A DNA stretch of 64,000 nt from NCBI RefSeq assembly GCF_001884135.1, contig NZ_MAOC01000008.1, positions 1 through 64,000 of the forward strand, in the 5' to 3' direction. Below are positions 46,968 to 55,922 of this stretch, in pieces (the stretch's first letter is position 1; every line of letters begins with the position of its first letter). The position numbers were made by a program, and so were the translations under genes. Origin of the DNA: Bacillus nitratireducens. GTDB lineage: Bacteria > Bacillota > Bacilli > Bacillales > Bacillaceae_G. The notes beneath the pieces were generated by a model. It was given only the letters and a program-made list of their open reading frames with translations. It was not told where the DNA came from and ran no database searches.

Positions 46968-47486
46968 ATGTATCCTACCGAGTACATACAATTTTTAATT
47001 CATTTTCACGGAGACTATGATTATTTTGAATGTCATGAAATACTAGAAGAGTATTGGAAATTAAAGCCTAGAGGAGAACGTGACAATTACTTAGTCGGTC
47101 TCATTCAAATTGCTGTTTCCTCATACCATCATAGACGATCCAATTGGAATGGTGCAGAGAAGATGATAAAAAGCGCAATAACAATTTTAGAAAAGAACAG
47201 CGCGCAATTACATCAATTCGGAATAGATCATAAACAACTTATATTTTTATTAAATGAAAGATTACAATCTATCCACAAAAAGGAAACTTTCGCCCCGTTA
47301 TTTTTACCATTATTAGACGTATCGTTAGAAAAACAATGCATACAGTTATGTAAGAAACAAAACCTCTCTTGGAAAGATGCGAACGTCGTTCCTGATGAAT
47401 ACATCATAAATAAGCACACATTGCGTGATCGAACAGAAGTCATTTCTGAACGACACGAACAACTACAAAAAAGAAAGCAGAGATAA
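46968..47486 (+). CDS. ypuF: DUF309 family protein YpuF
   Basis: 172 residues, helical DUF309 domain in the first ~100 (FHGDYDYFECHEILEEYWK, with HEIxE conserved acid/His residues). Ortholog position is the same as in B. subtilis, between ribT and scpA. Function unknown. Confidence 0.85.
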   Translation: MYPTEYIQFLIHFHGDYDYFECHEILEEYWKLKPRGERDNYLVGLIQIAVSSYHHRRSNWNGAEKMIKSAITILEKNSAQLHQFGIDHKQLIFLLNERLQSIHKKETFAPLFLPLLDVSLEKQCIQLCKKQNLSWKDANVVPDEYIINKHTLRDRTEVISERHEQLQKRKQR

Positions 47487-47508
47487 TAAACTACTTATCC
47501 CTGCTTTC
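47473..47508. terminator. Terminator between ypuF and ribT
   Basis: GAAAGCAGAGATAA…TTATCCCTGCTTTC stem between convergent genes, overlapping both ends. Confidence 0.7.
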
Positions 47509-47875
47509 ATGAATGTATATTTTGTTCAAGCTCTTTACACTTTTTGCAAAAACTTGCTGTTTGCTCATTTCCGCAAATTGTAAACTCAAGAAATTTACTC
47601 TTAAGCTCTTGAACCATCTTCGTCCCAATACCCATATGACGGTGAGACGGATTCACGCTCAAATGCTGAATTTCCAATACCTGATCTTCTTTTTTTATAA
47701 TCCCCATTATCCCAACAAAATCTTCATTTTGTTTCCACAAATACAATTGCCAATCTTCTTTCGCCTCATACTCTTTCATTGTCAATTGTAATGTTTTCAC
47801 ATCTTTTTCAGTTGGCATAAATGAAAGAAGCCCCATTGCAATTTTTTCATAACTTTTTTTAAAACGAATTAACAT
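47507..47875 (-). CDS. ribT: RibT acetyltransferase-like protein
   Basis: GNAT-fold protein of the riboflavin locus, 122 residues. LIRFKKSYEKIAMGLLSFMP start and acetyl-CoA loop SHRHMGIGTKMV (~77-88) match B. subtilis RibT closely. Its acceptor is not established. The other rib genes are not in this window, so ribT appears separated or the rest lies elsewhere. Confidence 0.85.
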   Translation of the reverse strand: MLIRFKKSYEKIAMGLLSFMPTEKDVKTLQLTMKEYEAKEDWQLYLWKQNEDFVGIMGIIKKEDQVLEIQHLSVNPSHRHMGIGTKMVQELKSKFLEFTICGNEQTASFCKKCKELEQNIHS

Positions 47876-48360
47876 AACCCTTATCCCTTCTTACAAAAGT
47901 TACAAACTATTTATCCCCTCAGTCACTCTTTTCATATCACATTCATTCTACAATATTTTTACCAGAGTGAGAAGAGGCTGAAACAACTTGATAATCATAC
48001 AAAGCGTTAAGAAGAAAGTCAAATATATGTTTCCAAGCTATTTTTTCTATTATACCGCTCAGAATAGAGACAATACTGTTTAGAAACTAAAAGGAGAATC
48101 CCCTTGCTCATCACATTTTAATTATTAATTACTTTTGAACGAAATAGTTCTATTAAAAACAATATGTTAAGAGAAATCCATTTATTGAAACATATAATTG
48201 GTACTCCATTCTATGTATTTTGTTAAAATTGTGTTCTCATGAACAATATATTTTAACGTTAGTAGCCGTCCTATTTGCACCATATATTTCGAAATATATA
48301 CCAATTACTGTTTATACGAAATAAAAAAAGAGAGCAAAATCGCTCTCTTTTTCTCGTAAC
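47876..48360. other. 485 bp intergenic region without a convincing gene
   Basis: Contains the ribT promoter side, a perfect 18 bp palindrome near 48283-48300 (ATATATTTCGAAATATAT), an orphan 31-codon hydrophobic frame at 48229-48324 without ribosome site, and the ppiB terminator at 48323-48352. No intact gene or known RNA recognised. Confidence 0.5.
48323..48352 (-). terminator. Terminator of ppiB
   Basis: AAAAAGAGAGC / GCTCTCTTTTT stem with a T-run on the minus strand. Confidence 0.85.
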
Positions 48361-48798
48361 TTATTCTTCCCAAACTTTAACTTCTTTCATTACATCGCCT
48401 TGACGCATGTTTAATACTGTTTCAATACCGCTTGTTGCTTTACCGAATACAGTATGTACGCCATCTAAATGCGGTTGTGGCTCATGAACAACAAAGAATT
48501 GGCTACCACCTGTGTTACGGCCAGCATGTGCCATAGAAAGTGAGCCAACAAGATGTCTATGAGGATTTCCATCAGTTTCACATGGGATAGAGTAACCTGG
48601 GCCACCTGCTCCTGTGCCTGTTGGGTCTCCACCTTGGCTTACGAAGCCAGGAATAACGCGGTGGAATGTCACACCATCATAAAATCCTTGCTCTGCTAAT
48701 TTTTTAAAGTTTTCTACTGTTTTCGGTGCCTCTTCTGGGAAAAATTCTAAATCGATTTTTTCACCATTTTCCATTAATATGTATCCTAAAGTTTTCAT
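48361..48798 (-). CDS. ppiB: Peptidyl-prolyl cis-trans isomerase (cyclophilin)
   Basis: Cytoplasmic cyclophilin speeding proline isomerisation in protein folding. 145 residues with [19 protein letters not shown] (~46-64), [16 protein letters not shown] (~88-103) and [10 protein letters not shown], the catalytic core. Ribosome site GAAAGGAG. Confidence 0.95.
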   Translation of the reverse strand: MKTLGYILMENGEKIDLEFFPEEAPKTVENFKKLAEQGFYDGVTFHRVIPGFVSQGGDPTGTGAGGPGYSIPCETDGNPHRHLVGSLSMAHAGRNTGGSQFFVVHEPQPHLDGVHTVFGKATSGIETVLNMRQGDVMKEVKVWEE

Positions 48799-48985
48799 AC
48801 GTATATGTCTCCTTTCAACTATCTCAGCACTATATTACCATATTCATGACGAGAAACAAAAAGAATCCGACAATCTACATACTTCTTTTTTGAAATGTGG
48901 AAGAAGCTAGGTGACAAATAAGAAAAATATACTATAATAACTGTGTTGCCCGAAAATTTTAGAAAGAGAAAGGGAGCGATTTTTC

Positions 48986-49852
48986 GTGAAAACGAAATTA
49001 CTAGCTCTGCTATTAGCTGTAGCCGTATTTATTATGCCAACAGCTTCATTTGCAGACATCATTGAGGGAGAATCAATTGTTACACTAGGAGAAAACTTAT
49101 CTGAACAACAGAAACAAGATCTTTTGAAAGAAATGAAAGCACCAAAAGATGCACAAATTATTACTGTATCTAATGCGGAAGAACATAAATTTCTAGAAGG
49201 AATTGTTCCAAAAGCACAAATTGGTACGAGAGCAATTTCCTCTTCTATGATTACATACACAAAGCCAGGATCTGGTCTCATTGTACGTTCAAAAAACATT
49301 AATTCGATAACAGATGCGATGTACACAAACGCACTTATTACAGCAGGCGTGAAAGATGCAGAGATTCAAATTACTGCACCATTTAAAGTCTCAGGAACTG
49401 CTGCTTTAACAGGTTTAATGAAGGCCTATGAAACAACATCGAACAAAGCAATTCCTGAGGAAGTAAAAAAAGTAGCCAATGAAGAAATGGTGCAAACGGC
49501 CCAGCTCGGCGATAAAATTGGTGAGGAAAAAGCAGTTCAACTTGTTGCAAAAATTAAAGAAGAGATTGCAAAAGAGCAGCCAAAAACGACGGAAGATTTA
49601 CGTTCATTAATTAAAAAAATTGCTGATCAGCTCGGCATTACATTAACGGATGAACAGTTGGATAACTTAGTAGCGTTATTTGATAAAATGAAAAATCTTA
49701 ATATCGATTGGAATCAAGTTGGCAGTCAGTTAAATAAAGCAAAAGAACACGTTTCTGCCTTTTTAGGGTCTGAAGAAGGGCAAAGTTTCCTAGATAAAGT
49801 TAAAGATTTCTTCTCTAGTATCATTGATTTTGTTAAATCTTTATTCAAGTAA
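48986..49852 (+). CDS. Secreted DUF1002 protein (YpuA-like)
   Basis: GTG start at 48986 after GGGAGCG. 288 residues: signal peptide (cleavage near SFA-D, ~23), then DUF1002 with the SEQQKQDLLKEM and TKPGSGLIVRSKNIN segments. Exported, probably cell-wall associated. B. subtilis ypuA is also near ppiB and the scp region. Function unknown. Confidence 0.85.
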   Translation: MKTKLLALLLAVAVFIMPTASFADIIEGESIVTLGENLSEQQKQDLLKEMKAPKDAQIITVSNAEEHKFLEGIVPKAQIGTRAISSSMITYTKPGSGLIVRSKNINSITDAMYTNALITAGVKDAEIQITAPFKVSGTAALTGLMKAYETTSNKAIPEEVKKVANEEMVQTAQLGDKIGEEKAVQLVAKIKEEIAKEQPKTTEDLRSLIKKIADQLGITLTDEQLDNLVALFDKMKNLNIDWNQVGSQLNKAKEHVSAFLGSEEGQSFLDKVKDFFSSIIDFVKSLFK

Positions 49853-49884
49853 AAAGAAGCTCGTCAATGACGAGCTTCTTTTTT
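49851..49884. terminator. Bidirectional terminator after the DUF1002 gene
   Basis: AAAAAGAAGCTCGTC / GACGAGCTTCTTTTT stem between convergent genes. Confidence 0.88.
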
Positions 49885-50668
49885 ATACAAGTAACGGTAA
49901 TTTCATAACCGCTTCTTCAACCGAACGAACAACATGATTTGCTTTCTCCTTCACATATGGATGAGCATGATGAAGAGTAAATGAGTGCGGGGTTACTTCA
50001 AACATTGAAATGTCATTAAAAGAATCTCCAATGCAGGCAACCTCATTTGCTTCAATTTTTAAATGTTCCATTAGTCGCCTTAAAGCACTCCCCTTACTTA
50101 CACCCCTTGGCATAATATCAACATAGCGTTTACCTGATATAAAAACTTCCGCTTCGCTGTGAAATGTATCTCGTAACTCTTGATCTAATGCTACAATTTT
50201 CTCTTCTTCTCCAAATACAAATAATTTCGCTGGATGTACAGTCTTACCAAATTCTTCTTCTAACGCTTCTATTTCAGCAATATGTACCCCCATATACTCT
50301 TCAAAAGTATGATGATTTTCATTCTTTCTTTTTGTATATCGCTGCTCATTTGCACAAACAATATCTGCTAGTCCCTTGTTATGTATATATCGATATATTT
50401 CCTGGGCAACACTATCTTCAAAACTTGATTCATAAAATATTTTACCGTCCGGCAGTAACATTGTCGCCCCATTTAAACCAGTTGTGTAATACGGGAATGA
50501 AAACCTTTTTACGACTTCATCAATTCGGTGAGTAAAGCGGCCAGAGGCAAAACAAATATTTGTCCCTTTTTCAGCTAGCCAACAAAGTGCACGTTCATCT
50601 TCTTTTTGCATATCATTCACATTGTAAACGAGCGTGTCATCTAAATCACTTACAAATAATTTAATCAT
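49883..50668 (-). CDS. Cof-type HAD phosphatase
   Basis: Start at 50668 (MIKLFVSDLDDTL) after GGGGAAGAGG. 261 residues; DLDDT (nucleophile Asp8), SGRFTHRI and CIGDSFNDISMF motifs. Clear paralog of the protein at 40464-41270 (same length class and C-terminal PHSFTLHHA/PHSFAMSQA). Substrate unknown. Confidence 0.87.
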   Translation of the reverse strand: MIKLFVSDLDDTLVYNVNDMQKEDERALCWLAEKGTNICFASGRFTHRIDEVVKRFSFPYYTTGLNGATMLLPDGKIFYESSFEDSVAQEIYRYIHNKGLADIVCANEQRYTKRKNENHHTFEEYMGVHIAEIEALEEEFGKTVHPAKLFVFGEEEKIVALDQELRDTFHSEAEVFISGKRYVDIMPRGVSKGSALRRLMEHLKIEANEVACIGDSFNDISMFEVTPHSFTLHHAHPYVKEKANHVVRSVEEAVMKLPLLV

Positions 50669-50757
50669 GTCCTCTTCCCCTTTCATACACAATACCTACT
50701 CTAAGTGTACACAAAAAATGTTTGGTTTTTGTTAAAAAAAAATAAATTTTCAATAAA

Positions 50758-50790
50758 AAAATAAACGGGAGCATAATCCCGTTTATTTTT
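50758..50790 (-). terminator. Terminator of the spoVA operon
   Basis: AAATAAACGGGA…TCCCGTTTATTTTT stem at the spoVAF stop codon. Confidence 0.85.
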
Positions 50791-52255
50791 GTCTTCTTAC
50801 ATTTTGAGGTCGTACAATACTAGGACGCACTTTTAAACTAGACATAGTTGGACGGAGTAAAATTTTCGTTAACGCGCCCCAATCAAACGGTAAAAACGGC
50901 CATAAATACGGTGTTTGTAAGCTTTTTATAGACGCTAAAAATAAAATCAACATCGTCATCCCGATTACAAATCCCATCTCATGAAAGATGCCGGTTAAAA
51001 TAATGACAAATAATTTGCCGATCTTATTTCCAAGTCCAAGCTCATAACTCGGAGTTGCAAATGATCCAATCATAGAAACCGCTACATACAAAATAACTTC
51101 TGGTACAAATAAACCTACATCAATTGCAATTTGACCAATTAATATAGCTGAAATTAATCCTGCTGCCGACGACAGTGATGTCGGCGTATGAATGGCAGCC
51201 ATCCTTAAAAATTCGAGTCCGACTTCCGCCATCAAAATTTGTAATAAAATCGGTAAATGCGTCATCTTGTTCGGTCCAATAAAAGCAAGCTTTTCCGGTA
51301 AAAGAGTTGGATCAAATACAAAAACTAACCAAAACGGCAACAAGAACAGCGAAAATATAACACCTAAAAAACGTACCCAACGTAAAAATGTACCTACAGC
51401 TGGATTTTGTCTAAACTCTTCTGCATGCTGTAAATGGTGGAAATATGTTGTTGGAGTGATCATGGCACTTGGTGATGTATCAACAAGTACTAACACATGT
51501 CCTTCTAACAGATGATTTGCTGCTACATCTGGTCTTTCTGTGTATCGAATAAGCGGGAATGGATTATAACCTTGTTTGACTACAAATTCTTCTACCGTTT
51601 TATCCGCCATCGTAATCCCATCTACTTCAATATTTTTTAATTCTTGTTTTATAATTTTCACTAAATCTGGATTTGCAACATCTTGTACATATGTAATACA
51701 AATATCCGTTTGCGATCTATCCCCTACTCGAACCATTTCATTTCGAAGACGCGGGTCGCGTATCCTTCTACGAATTAACGCTGTATTTACAACGATATTT
51801 TCAACAAATCCATCCCTTGCACCACGTACTACCTTTTCTGTATCTGGTTCTGTCGGTGTCCGCCCCGGATAACTACGAACATCAATTGCGAACGCTTCTG
51901 TTTCACCTTCTACAAATATAACAATAAGTCCCGATAATACTTGGAGCATTACCTCATCCATCGTTTTTACTTTACTTACTTGTTGGTGAATTAAACGATT
52001 CTCTAAAAGCTTTACAGTATCTTCTTCTACATCCCTTATTTCATTTGTATCCACTGCTTCTTCTAAAATAGGGATAATATAATTCGTATCACAAAGCCCA
52101 TTTACAAATAACACACCAATTTCTTTATTTAAAATTTGAAATTTACGAATACCAACATCGTATGTGACACCCAATCCAACTGTTTGCTTTAAGTAATTTT
52201 CATTATCACTTAAAAAAGATGAAATCGGGATATTCACTTTTTTAGGCTTCGTCAT
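50783..52255 (-). CDS. spoVAF: Stage V sporulation protein AF
   Basis: GerA-family A-subunit-like membrane protein of the forespore inner membrane; a non-essential part of the dipicolinic-acid channel operon. Start at 52255 ([10 protein letters not shown]) after GGAGTGGG. 490 residues: N-terminal soluble domain (~1-270), then about five membrane helices and a cytoplasmic tail. Overlaps spoVAEa by 14 nt; last gene of the operon. Confidence 0.92.
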   Translation of the reverse strand: MTKPKKVNIPISSFLSDNENYLKQTVGLGVTYDVGIRKFQILNKEIGVLFVNGLCDTNYIIPILEEAVDTNEIRDVEEDTVKLLENRLIHQQVSKVKTMDEVMLQVLSGLIVIFVEGETEAFAIDVRSYPGRTPTEPDTEKVVRGARDGFVENIVVNTALIRRRIRDPRLRNEMVRVGDRSQTDICITYVQDVANPDLVKIIKQELKNIEVDGITMADKTVEEFVVKQGYNPFPLIRYTERPDVAANHLLEGHVLVLVDTSPSAMITPTTYFHHLQHAEEFRQNPAVGTFLRWVRFLGVIFSLFLLPFWLVFVFDPTLLPEKLAFIGPNKMTHLPILLQILMAEVGLEFLRMAAIHTPTSLSSAAGLISAILIGQIAIDVGLFVPEVILYVAVSMIGSFATPSYELGLGNKIGKLFVIILTGIFHEMGFVIGMTMLILFLASIKSLQTPYLWPFLPFDWGALTKILLRPTMSSLKVRPSIVRPQNVRRQK

Positions 52256-52811
52256 AAAACCCACTCCTTTCCAAAATTAATTGAATCGCTTTTCTAGTAA
52301 TAGGTGATCCTCTCTCCCATTCATCATTTCCACACATTTTGCCAATATCACCGACCCCCACAATGACTGGAACATTCAGATCATCTAAACAATAAATCGT
52401 ATCCCCACTAATCCTCCCAATTTCACCATCTGGAAGTCCAAATTTATCAACACCGTATTCTGTCAAATTCCCATTCCGATCTACACTTACATCTACACGC
52501 GCCCATTCCCAATGATGTGTATTCGACGCTACTGCTAAAATACCAAGTACATCAACTTGTTTATGTGTTGCGACATACTTTAACGCCTTTTCACCAGACC
52601 CTTCTCCTATAAATCCGCTGTCATCAAACATGACAAATACAGGGTCATATGGCGTTTGCATAATAAGCTCAACAACTTTCTTCCCTGTCAATTTGGTCGG
52701 ATTACTTTGCGATGCTGAAATACACCTTCCCCCAAATTCCTTTGTCAACAGCTCAATTGTCCGCTTTGCATATTCATCTCCATCTGTGACCAAAACAACC
52801 CTTCGTCTCAT
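52242..52811 (-). CDS. spoVAEa: Stage V sporulation protein AEa
   Basis: 189-residue soluble protein without membrane segments ([12 protein letters not shown]…SASQSNPT), found between spoVAEb and spoVAF in Bacillales. It may interact with the channel from the cytoplasm. Ribosome site AAAGGAT. Confidence 0.9.
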   Translation of the reverse strand: MRRRVVLVTDGDEYAKRTIELLTKEFGGRCISASQSNPTKLTGKKVVELIMQTPYDPVFVMFDDSGFIGEGSGEKALKYVATHKQVDVLGILAVASNTHHWEWARVDVSVDRNGNLTEYGVDKFGLPDGEIGRISGDTIYCLDDLNVPVIVGVGDIGKMCGNDEWERGSPITRKAIQLILERSGFYDEA

Positions 52812-52816
52812 TTGAT

Positions 52817-53167
52817 TTATCCTTTCGGTTTACATATAAGTGCAACAAAAAATGAAAATAATATCGCCGCTGAAATCCCCGCAGACGTTAAGCTAAACAT
52901 ACCAATTCCAATTCCTAAATATCCATGTTTTTCTGCCGCATGCATTGCCCCGTGCAATAGTGAATGTCCAAAACTTGTAATAGGGACCGTTGCCCCAGCA
53001 CCTGCAAATTTTATAAGCTTATCATACAATCCGAATCCGTCTAAAATAGCTCCGACGACTACAAAAGTTGCCATTAAATGTGCTGGTGTTAACTTTGCAA
53101 AATCTAGCAACACTTGTCCAATGACACAAATAGCTCCTCCTACAAGAAATGCATATATAAAATCCAC
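52817..53167 (-). CDS. spoVAEb: Stage V sporulation protein AEb
   Basis: 116-residue membrane protein, about four helices, paralogous to SpoVAC (shared [21 protein letters not shown] against FSGAGSAVPVTGFANSMASA). GTG start at 53167 after AAAGGAGAG. Forms the dipicolinate channel with SpoVAC and SpoVAD. Confidence 0.93.
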   Translation of the reverse strand: MDFIYAFLVGGAICVIGQVLLDFAKLTPAHLMATFVVVGAILDGFGLYDKLIKFAGAGATVPITSFGHSLLHGAMHAAEKHGYLGIGIGMFSLTSAGISAAILFSFFVALICKPKG

Positions 53168-53170
53168 AAT

Positions 53171-54187
53171 TCACTCTCCTTTAACTCTTTCAAACACAAC
53201 ACCATGCGCAATCGTTGGAATCGTTTCCTTCTGCTGCATCATCATCGGGCTTAATAAAGCTCCCGTTGCAACGACAAAAATCCGTTGTAAATTCCCTTTT
53301 TGCATTTCACGCAATAAATGACCGTATGTTACAACAGCTGAACAAGCACAACCACTGCCACCTGCAAACACTTCTTCTTGATTTGAATTGTAAATCATTA
53401 ACCCACAATCGTTGTATATATGTCCAAGATCATACCCTTCCTCAAGTAAAAGTTGTTTCGCAATTGGTGTCCCCACAGCTGATAAATCACCAGTAACAAT
53501 AAGGTCATAATCAGCGGCACTTCTTCTTAAATCTTCAAAATGCTGTTGAATTGTATGAGCAGCAGCTGGCGCCATTGCCGATCCCATATCTAAAGGATTA
53601 GCAATCCCTAAATCTTGTACTGTTCCGATTGTTGCTGCTGTTATCTTAATTGCACTTTCTTCATTGCTAATTAATATGGATCCTGCTCCGGTAACAGTCG
53701 AGTTTGCTGTCCCAGGCTTTTGTCCTCCGTACTCTGTTGGATTACGAAATTGTCTTTCAGCCGTCGCATTATGACTACTTACTGTCGCTAAGACACGATT
53801 CGCAAATCCACCATCTATAAATGCTGATCCAACCGCCAAAGTTTCCATTGACGTCGCACAAGCACTAAACATCCCTAAAAAAGGAATACCACAATCTCGA
53901 GCAACATAATTTGCTGTCACTGTTTGGTTTAATAAATCACCTGCTAAAAAGAAATCAATTTGTGATGGTTTGATATTTCCTTTTTGCAATACTTGTTGAA
54001 TCGAGTCTGACATTAACCTTCGTTCAGCAAGTTCCCAGTTTTCCTCTCCACAATGTAAGTCTGAATATGAAATATCAAAATCCTTTCCAAGAGGGCCTTC
54101 AGCTTCTTTCGGACCGACAGCGGTACCAGTTGCATTCACGAAGATATCATTTTGAAATACCCACGTTTGTTTTCCTGTCAATCTCAT
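53171..54187 (-). CDS. spoVAD: Stage V sporulation protein AD
   Basis: 338 residues, thiolase/ketosynthase-like fold that binds dipicolinic acid rather than acyl-CoA (MFSACATSMETLA region, ~108). Peripheral on the forespore inner membrane. Essential for DPA uptake into the spore and release on germination. Ribosome site AAGGAGG. Confidence 0.95.
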   Translation of the reverse strand: MRLTGKQTWVFQNDIFVNATGTAVGPKEAEGPLGKDFDISYSDLHCGEENWELAERRLMSDSIQQVLQKGNIKPSQIDFFLAGDLLNQTVTANYVARDCGIPFLGMFSACATSMETLAVGSAFIDGGFANRVLATVSSHNATAERQFRNPTEYGGQKPGTANSTVTGAGSILISNEESAIKITAATIGTVQDLGIANPLDMGSAMAPAAAHTIQQHFEDLRRSAADYDLIVTGDLSAVGTPIAKQLLLEEGYDLGHIYNDCGLMIYNSNQEEVFAGGSGCACSAVVTYGHLLREMQKGNLQRIFVVATGALLSPMMMQQKETIPTIAHGVVFERVKGE

Positions 54188-54200
54188 ACCTACCCCTCCT

Positions 54201-54659
54201 TTAAGACATTAAAATTTGAAATGTATATCTTATTAATCCAATAATGTATGCACCGACGACGCCAAACACAATGACGCTTCCTGCAAGCTTAAACATGTTT
54301 GTAGCAATTCCTAGAACAATCCCTTCGCTCCTATGTTCTAGCGCAGCACTTGCCATAGAATTCGCAAATCCAGTAACTGGTACTGCTGATCCCGCTCCAG
54401 AAAACTGCCCGATTTTATCATAAACACCACAACCTGTTAAAATCGCTGATAGTAAAACGAGAGTTGCAACTGTAGGGTTTCCTGCCTCTTGCTCACTAAA
54501 GTGAAAGTAATGTATATAAAATTTCATCAATACTTCTCCGACGGTACAAATGAATCCCCCAACAAGAAATGCCTTCACACAATTTATTAAATAGTTCGGT
54601 TTTGGATGGTACTCTTTCACTTTATTTATGTAATCATCTTTCAGTTTTCGCCCTGCCAT
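54201..54659 (-). CDS. spoVAC: Stage V sporulation protein AC
   Basis: 152 residues with about four membrane helices; mechanosensitive channel component for DPA, paralog of SpoVAEb. Ribosome site TAGGAGG, 13 nt after spoVAB. Confidence 0.95.
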   Translation of the reverse strand: MAGRKLKDDYINKVKEYHPKPNYLINCVKAFLVGGFICTVGEVLMKFYIHYFHFSEQEAGNPTVATLVLLSAILTGCGVYDKIGQFSGAGSAVPVTGFANSMASAALEHRSEGIVLGIATNMFKLAGSVIVFGVVGAYIIGLIRYTFQILMS

Positions 54660-54674
54660 ATATATTATTGCCTC

Positions 54675-55091
54675 CTACTTTACGAAATAAATCCAGTGAA
54701 ACAATGAGCCTATTACTTTTCCAAGTACAAGAGCAACAAGTAAAATAATAATTTTCCCCTCTACCCCTACCCGTTTCGCTAAAATAGGTAAAACGTTTAA
54801 CACTTCCGTTAACGCCGCAGCTAGCATTCCAATGAATGTGCCACAAAATAACCCTAATATTACGAGCCAATATTGCGACGTTTGAAATGTAATGTTCTTT
54901 AAACTACACCAAGCCCCTGTTAAAGTACCTGCAATAACTGCCCACTCAAAATATTGAATATGCTTTCCACTTCTCGTTAATTGAGCTAAACGAGGGATTA
55001 TACCAAGCACAGCTAAAAACGCAACATATCCGCTACCTACAGCAATCCCTCCAGCTAAACCAATTAAAATCACGAATCCAGACTCAATCAT
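54675..55091 (-). CDS. spoVAB: Stage V sporulation protein AB
   Basis: 138 residues, four to five membrane helices (GLAGGIAVGSGYVAFLAVLG). Overlaps the end of spoVAA by 8 nt, so co-translated. Confidence 0.93.
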   Translation of the reverse strand: MIESGFVILIGLAGGIAVGSGYVAFLAVLGIIPRLAQLTRSGKHIQYFEWAVIAGTLTGAWCSLKNITFQTSQYWLVILGLFCGTFIGMLAAALTEVLNVLPILAKRVGVEGKIIILLVALVLGKVIGSLFHWIYFVK

Positions 55092-55704
55092 CGGTAAGCT
55101 GTTTCATATTATCCTTGTTTTCATGAACAATTACATATTGATCAAGCGACTGTTGATATTGAAACATCTCAACTTCCAACGGGCTCGGCTCTTCATTAAT
55201 TCGCTTTTGAAATACATGATTAAAAAATAAAACCATACCTACTCCAAGACCCAATGAATAAGGAATTTGAAATAAAAGTGGTTGCGCCTTAAATTCTCCA
55301 GTAATCATGTAATATAACCGTTGGTGTACTTGTTGCATACTTACATCTTCATGAAAATAAATAATTGCAAGTGCTGCTCCAATGAAGAGTAACAACCATA
55401 CAAGTCCGAAGAAAACCGGATGCACTTTCTTTTTTTCATATATAATTTCAACAAGAGTTTGTCCAGAACCAAGTAAATTAATTTGTAAGTGAGCCGCTTT
55501 TTGTTGAACAATCTCAATCACTTTCATAACATCAATTACAACATGTGTTTTATCATGCGCTGTTATTTTGTAAATTATCTCATTTTGTAACGACTCAACT
55601 ACCAAAGAATCTCCAGCAAGTTGAGCAACATCGCTCAGTTTTACTTCATACGTAGGAGACACTTTTAATCGATTGCGCATTTTAATATAAATCGTTTGTT
55701 CCAA
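55084..55704 (-). CDS. spoVAA: Stage V sporulation protein AA
   Basis: 206 residues, TTG start at 55704 after AGGGGTGA. N-terminal soluble domain (~1-95), then two membrane helices. First gene of the spoVAA-AB-AC-AD-AEb-AEa-AF operon, with a sigma G-type promoter 35 bp upstream. Confidence 0.93.
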   Translation of the reverse strand: MEQTIYIKMRNRLKVSPTYEVKLSDVAQLAGDSLVVESLQNEIIYKITAHDKTHVVIDVMKVIEIVQQKAAHLQINLLGSGQTLVEIIYEKKKVHPVFFGLVWLLLFIGAALAIIYFHEDVSMQQVHQRLYYMITGEFKAQPLLFQIPYSLGLGVGMVLFFNHVFQKRINEEPSPLEVEMFQYQQSLDQYVIVHENKDNMKQLTDD

Positions 55705-55738
55705 TTTTCATTCACCCCTTCACTCTTCCTCGTAGTTG

Positions 55739-55770
55739 TAGTATGGTTATTGGATTTTTTTCTAATACAA
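55739..55770 (-). promoter_or_regulatory. Sigma G promoter of the spoVA operon
   Basis: On the minus strand TTGTATTA (55763-55770), 17 nt, CATACTA (55739-55745). The -10 fits the sigma G pattern CATnHTA. Known biology: spoVA is forespore-specific and sigma G dependent. Confidence 0.75.
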
Positions 55771-55781
55771 TTTTTTCATAA

Positions 55782-55817
55782 AAAAAACATCTGTACCGTT
55801 TTGGTACAGATGTTTTT
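55782..55817 (-). terminator. Terminator of metPS
   Basis: AAAAACATCTGTACC / GGTACAGATGTTTTT stem just after the metS stop, with a T-run on the minus strand. Confidence 0.88.
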
Positions 55818-55820
55818 CTG

Positions 55821-55922
55821 TTAAGCCTTTTTCTTAAATAAATTTGCAATGCTTAATGCGAGCCCTCCCCAAATGACTACCATACCTATAACCATCATCA
55901 TAATCGCTGATCCGCTCATCAT
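55821..55922 (-). CDS. metS: MetS: small subunit of a methionine/alanine importer
   Basis: 33 residues: MMSGSAIMMMVIGMVVIWGG then a basic end (LFKKKA), one transmembrane helix. Matches the MetS family that partners NSS-type transporters. Its ATG overlaps the transporter stop (ATGA) and is preceded by GAGGTG. Confidence 0.85.
   Translation of the reverse strand: MMSGSAIMMMVIGMVVIWGGLALSIANLFKKKA

Noticed and set aside
48061-48120. Short TTG-started frame after AAAGGAGAA near 48090
   Set aside because: It ends after four codons; no peptide of useful size.
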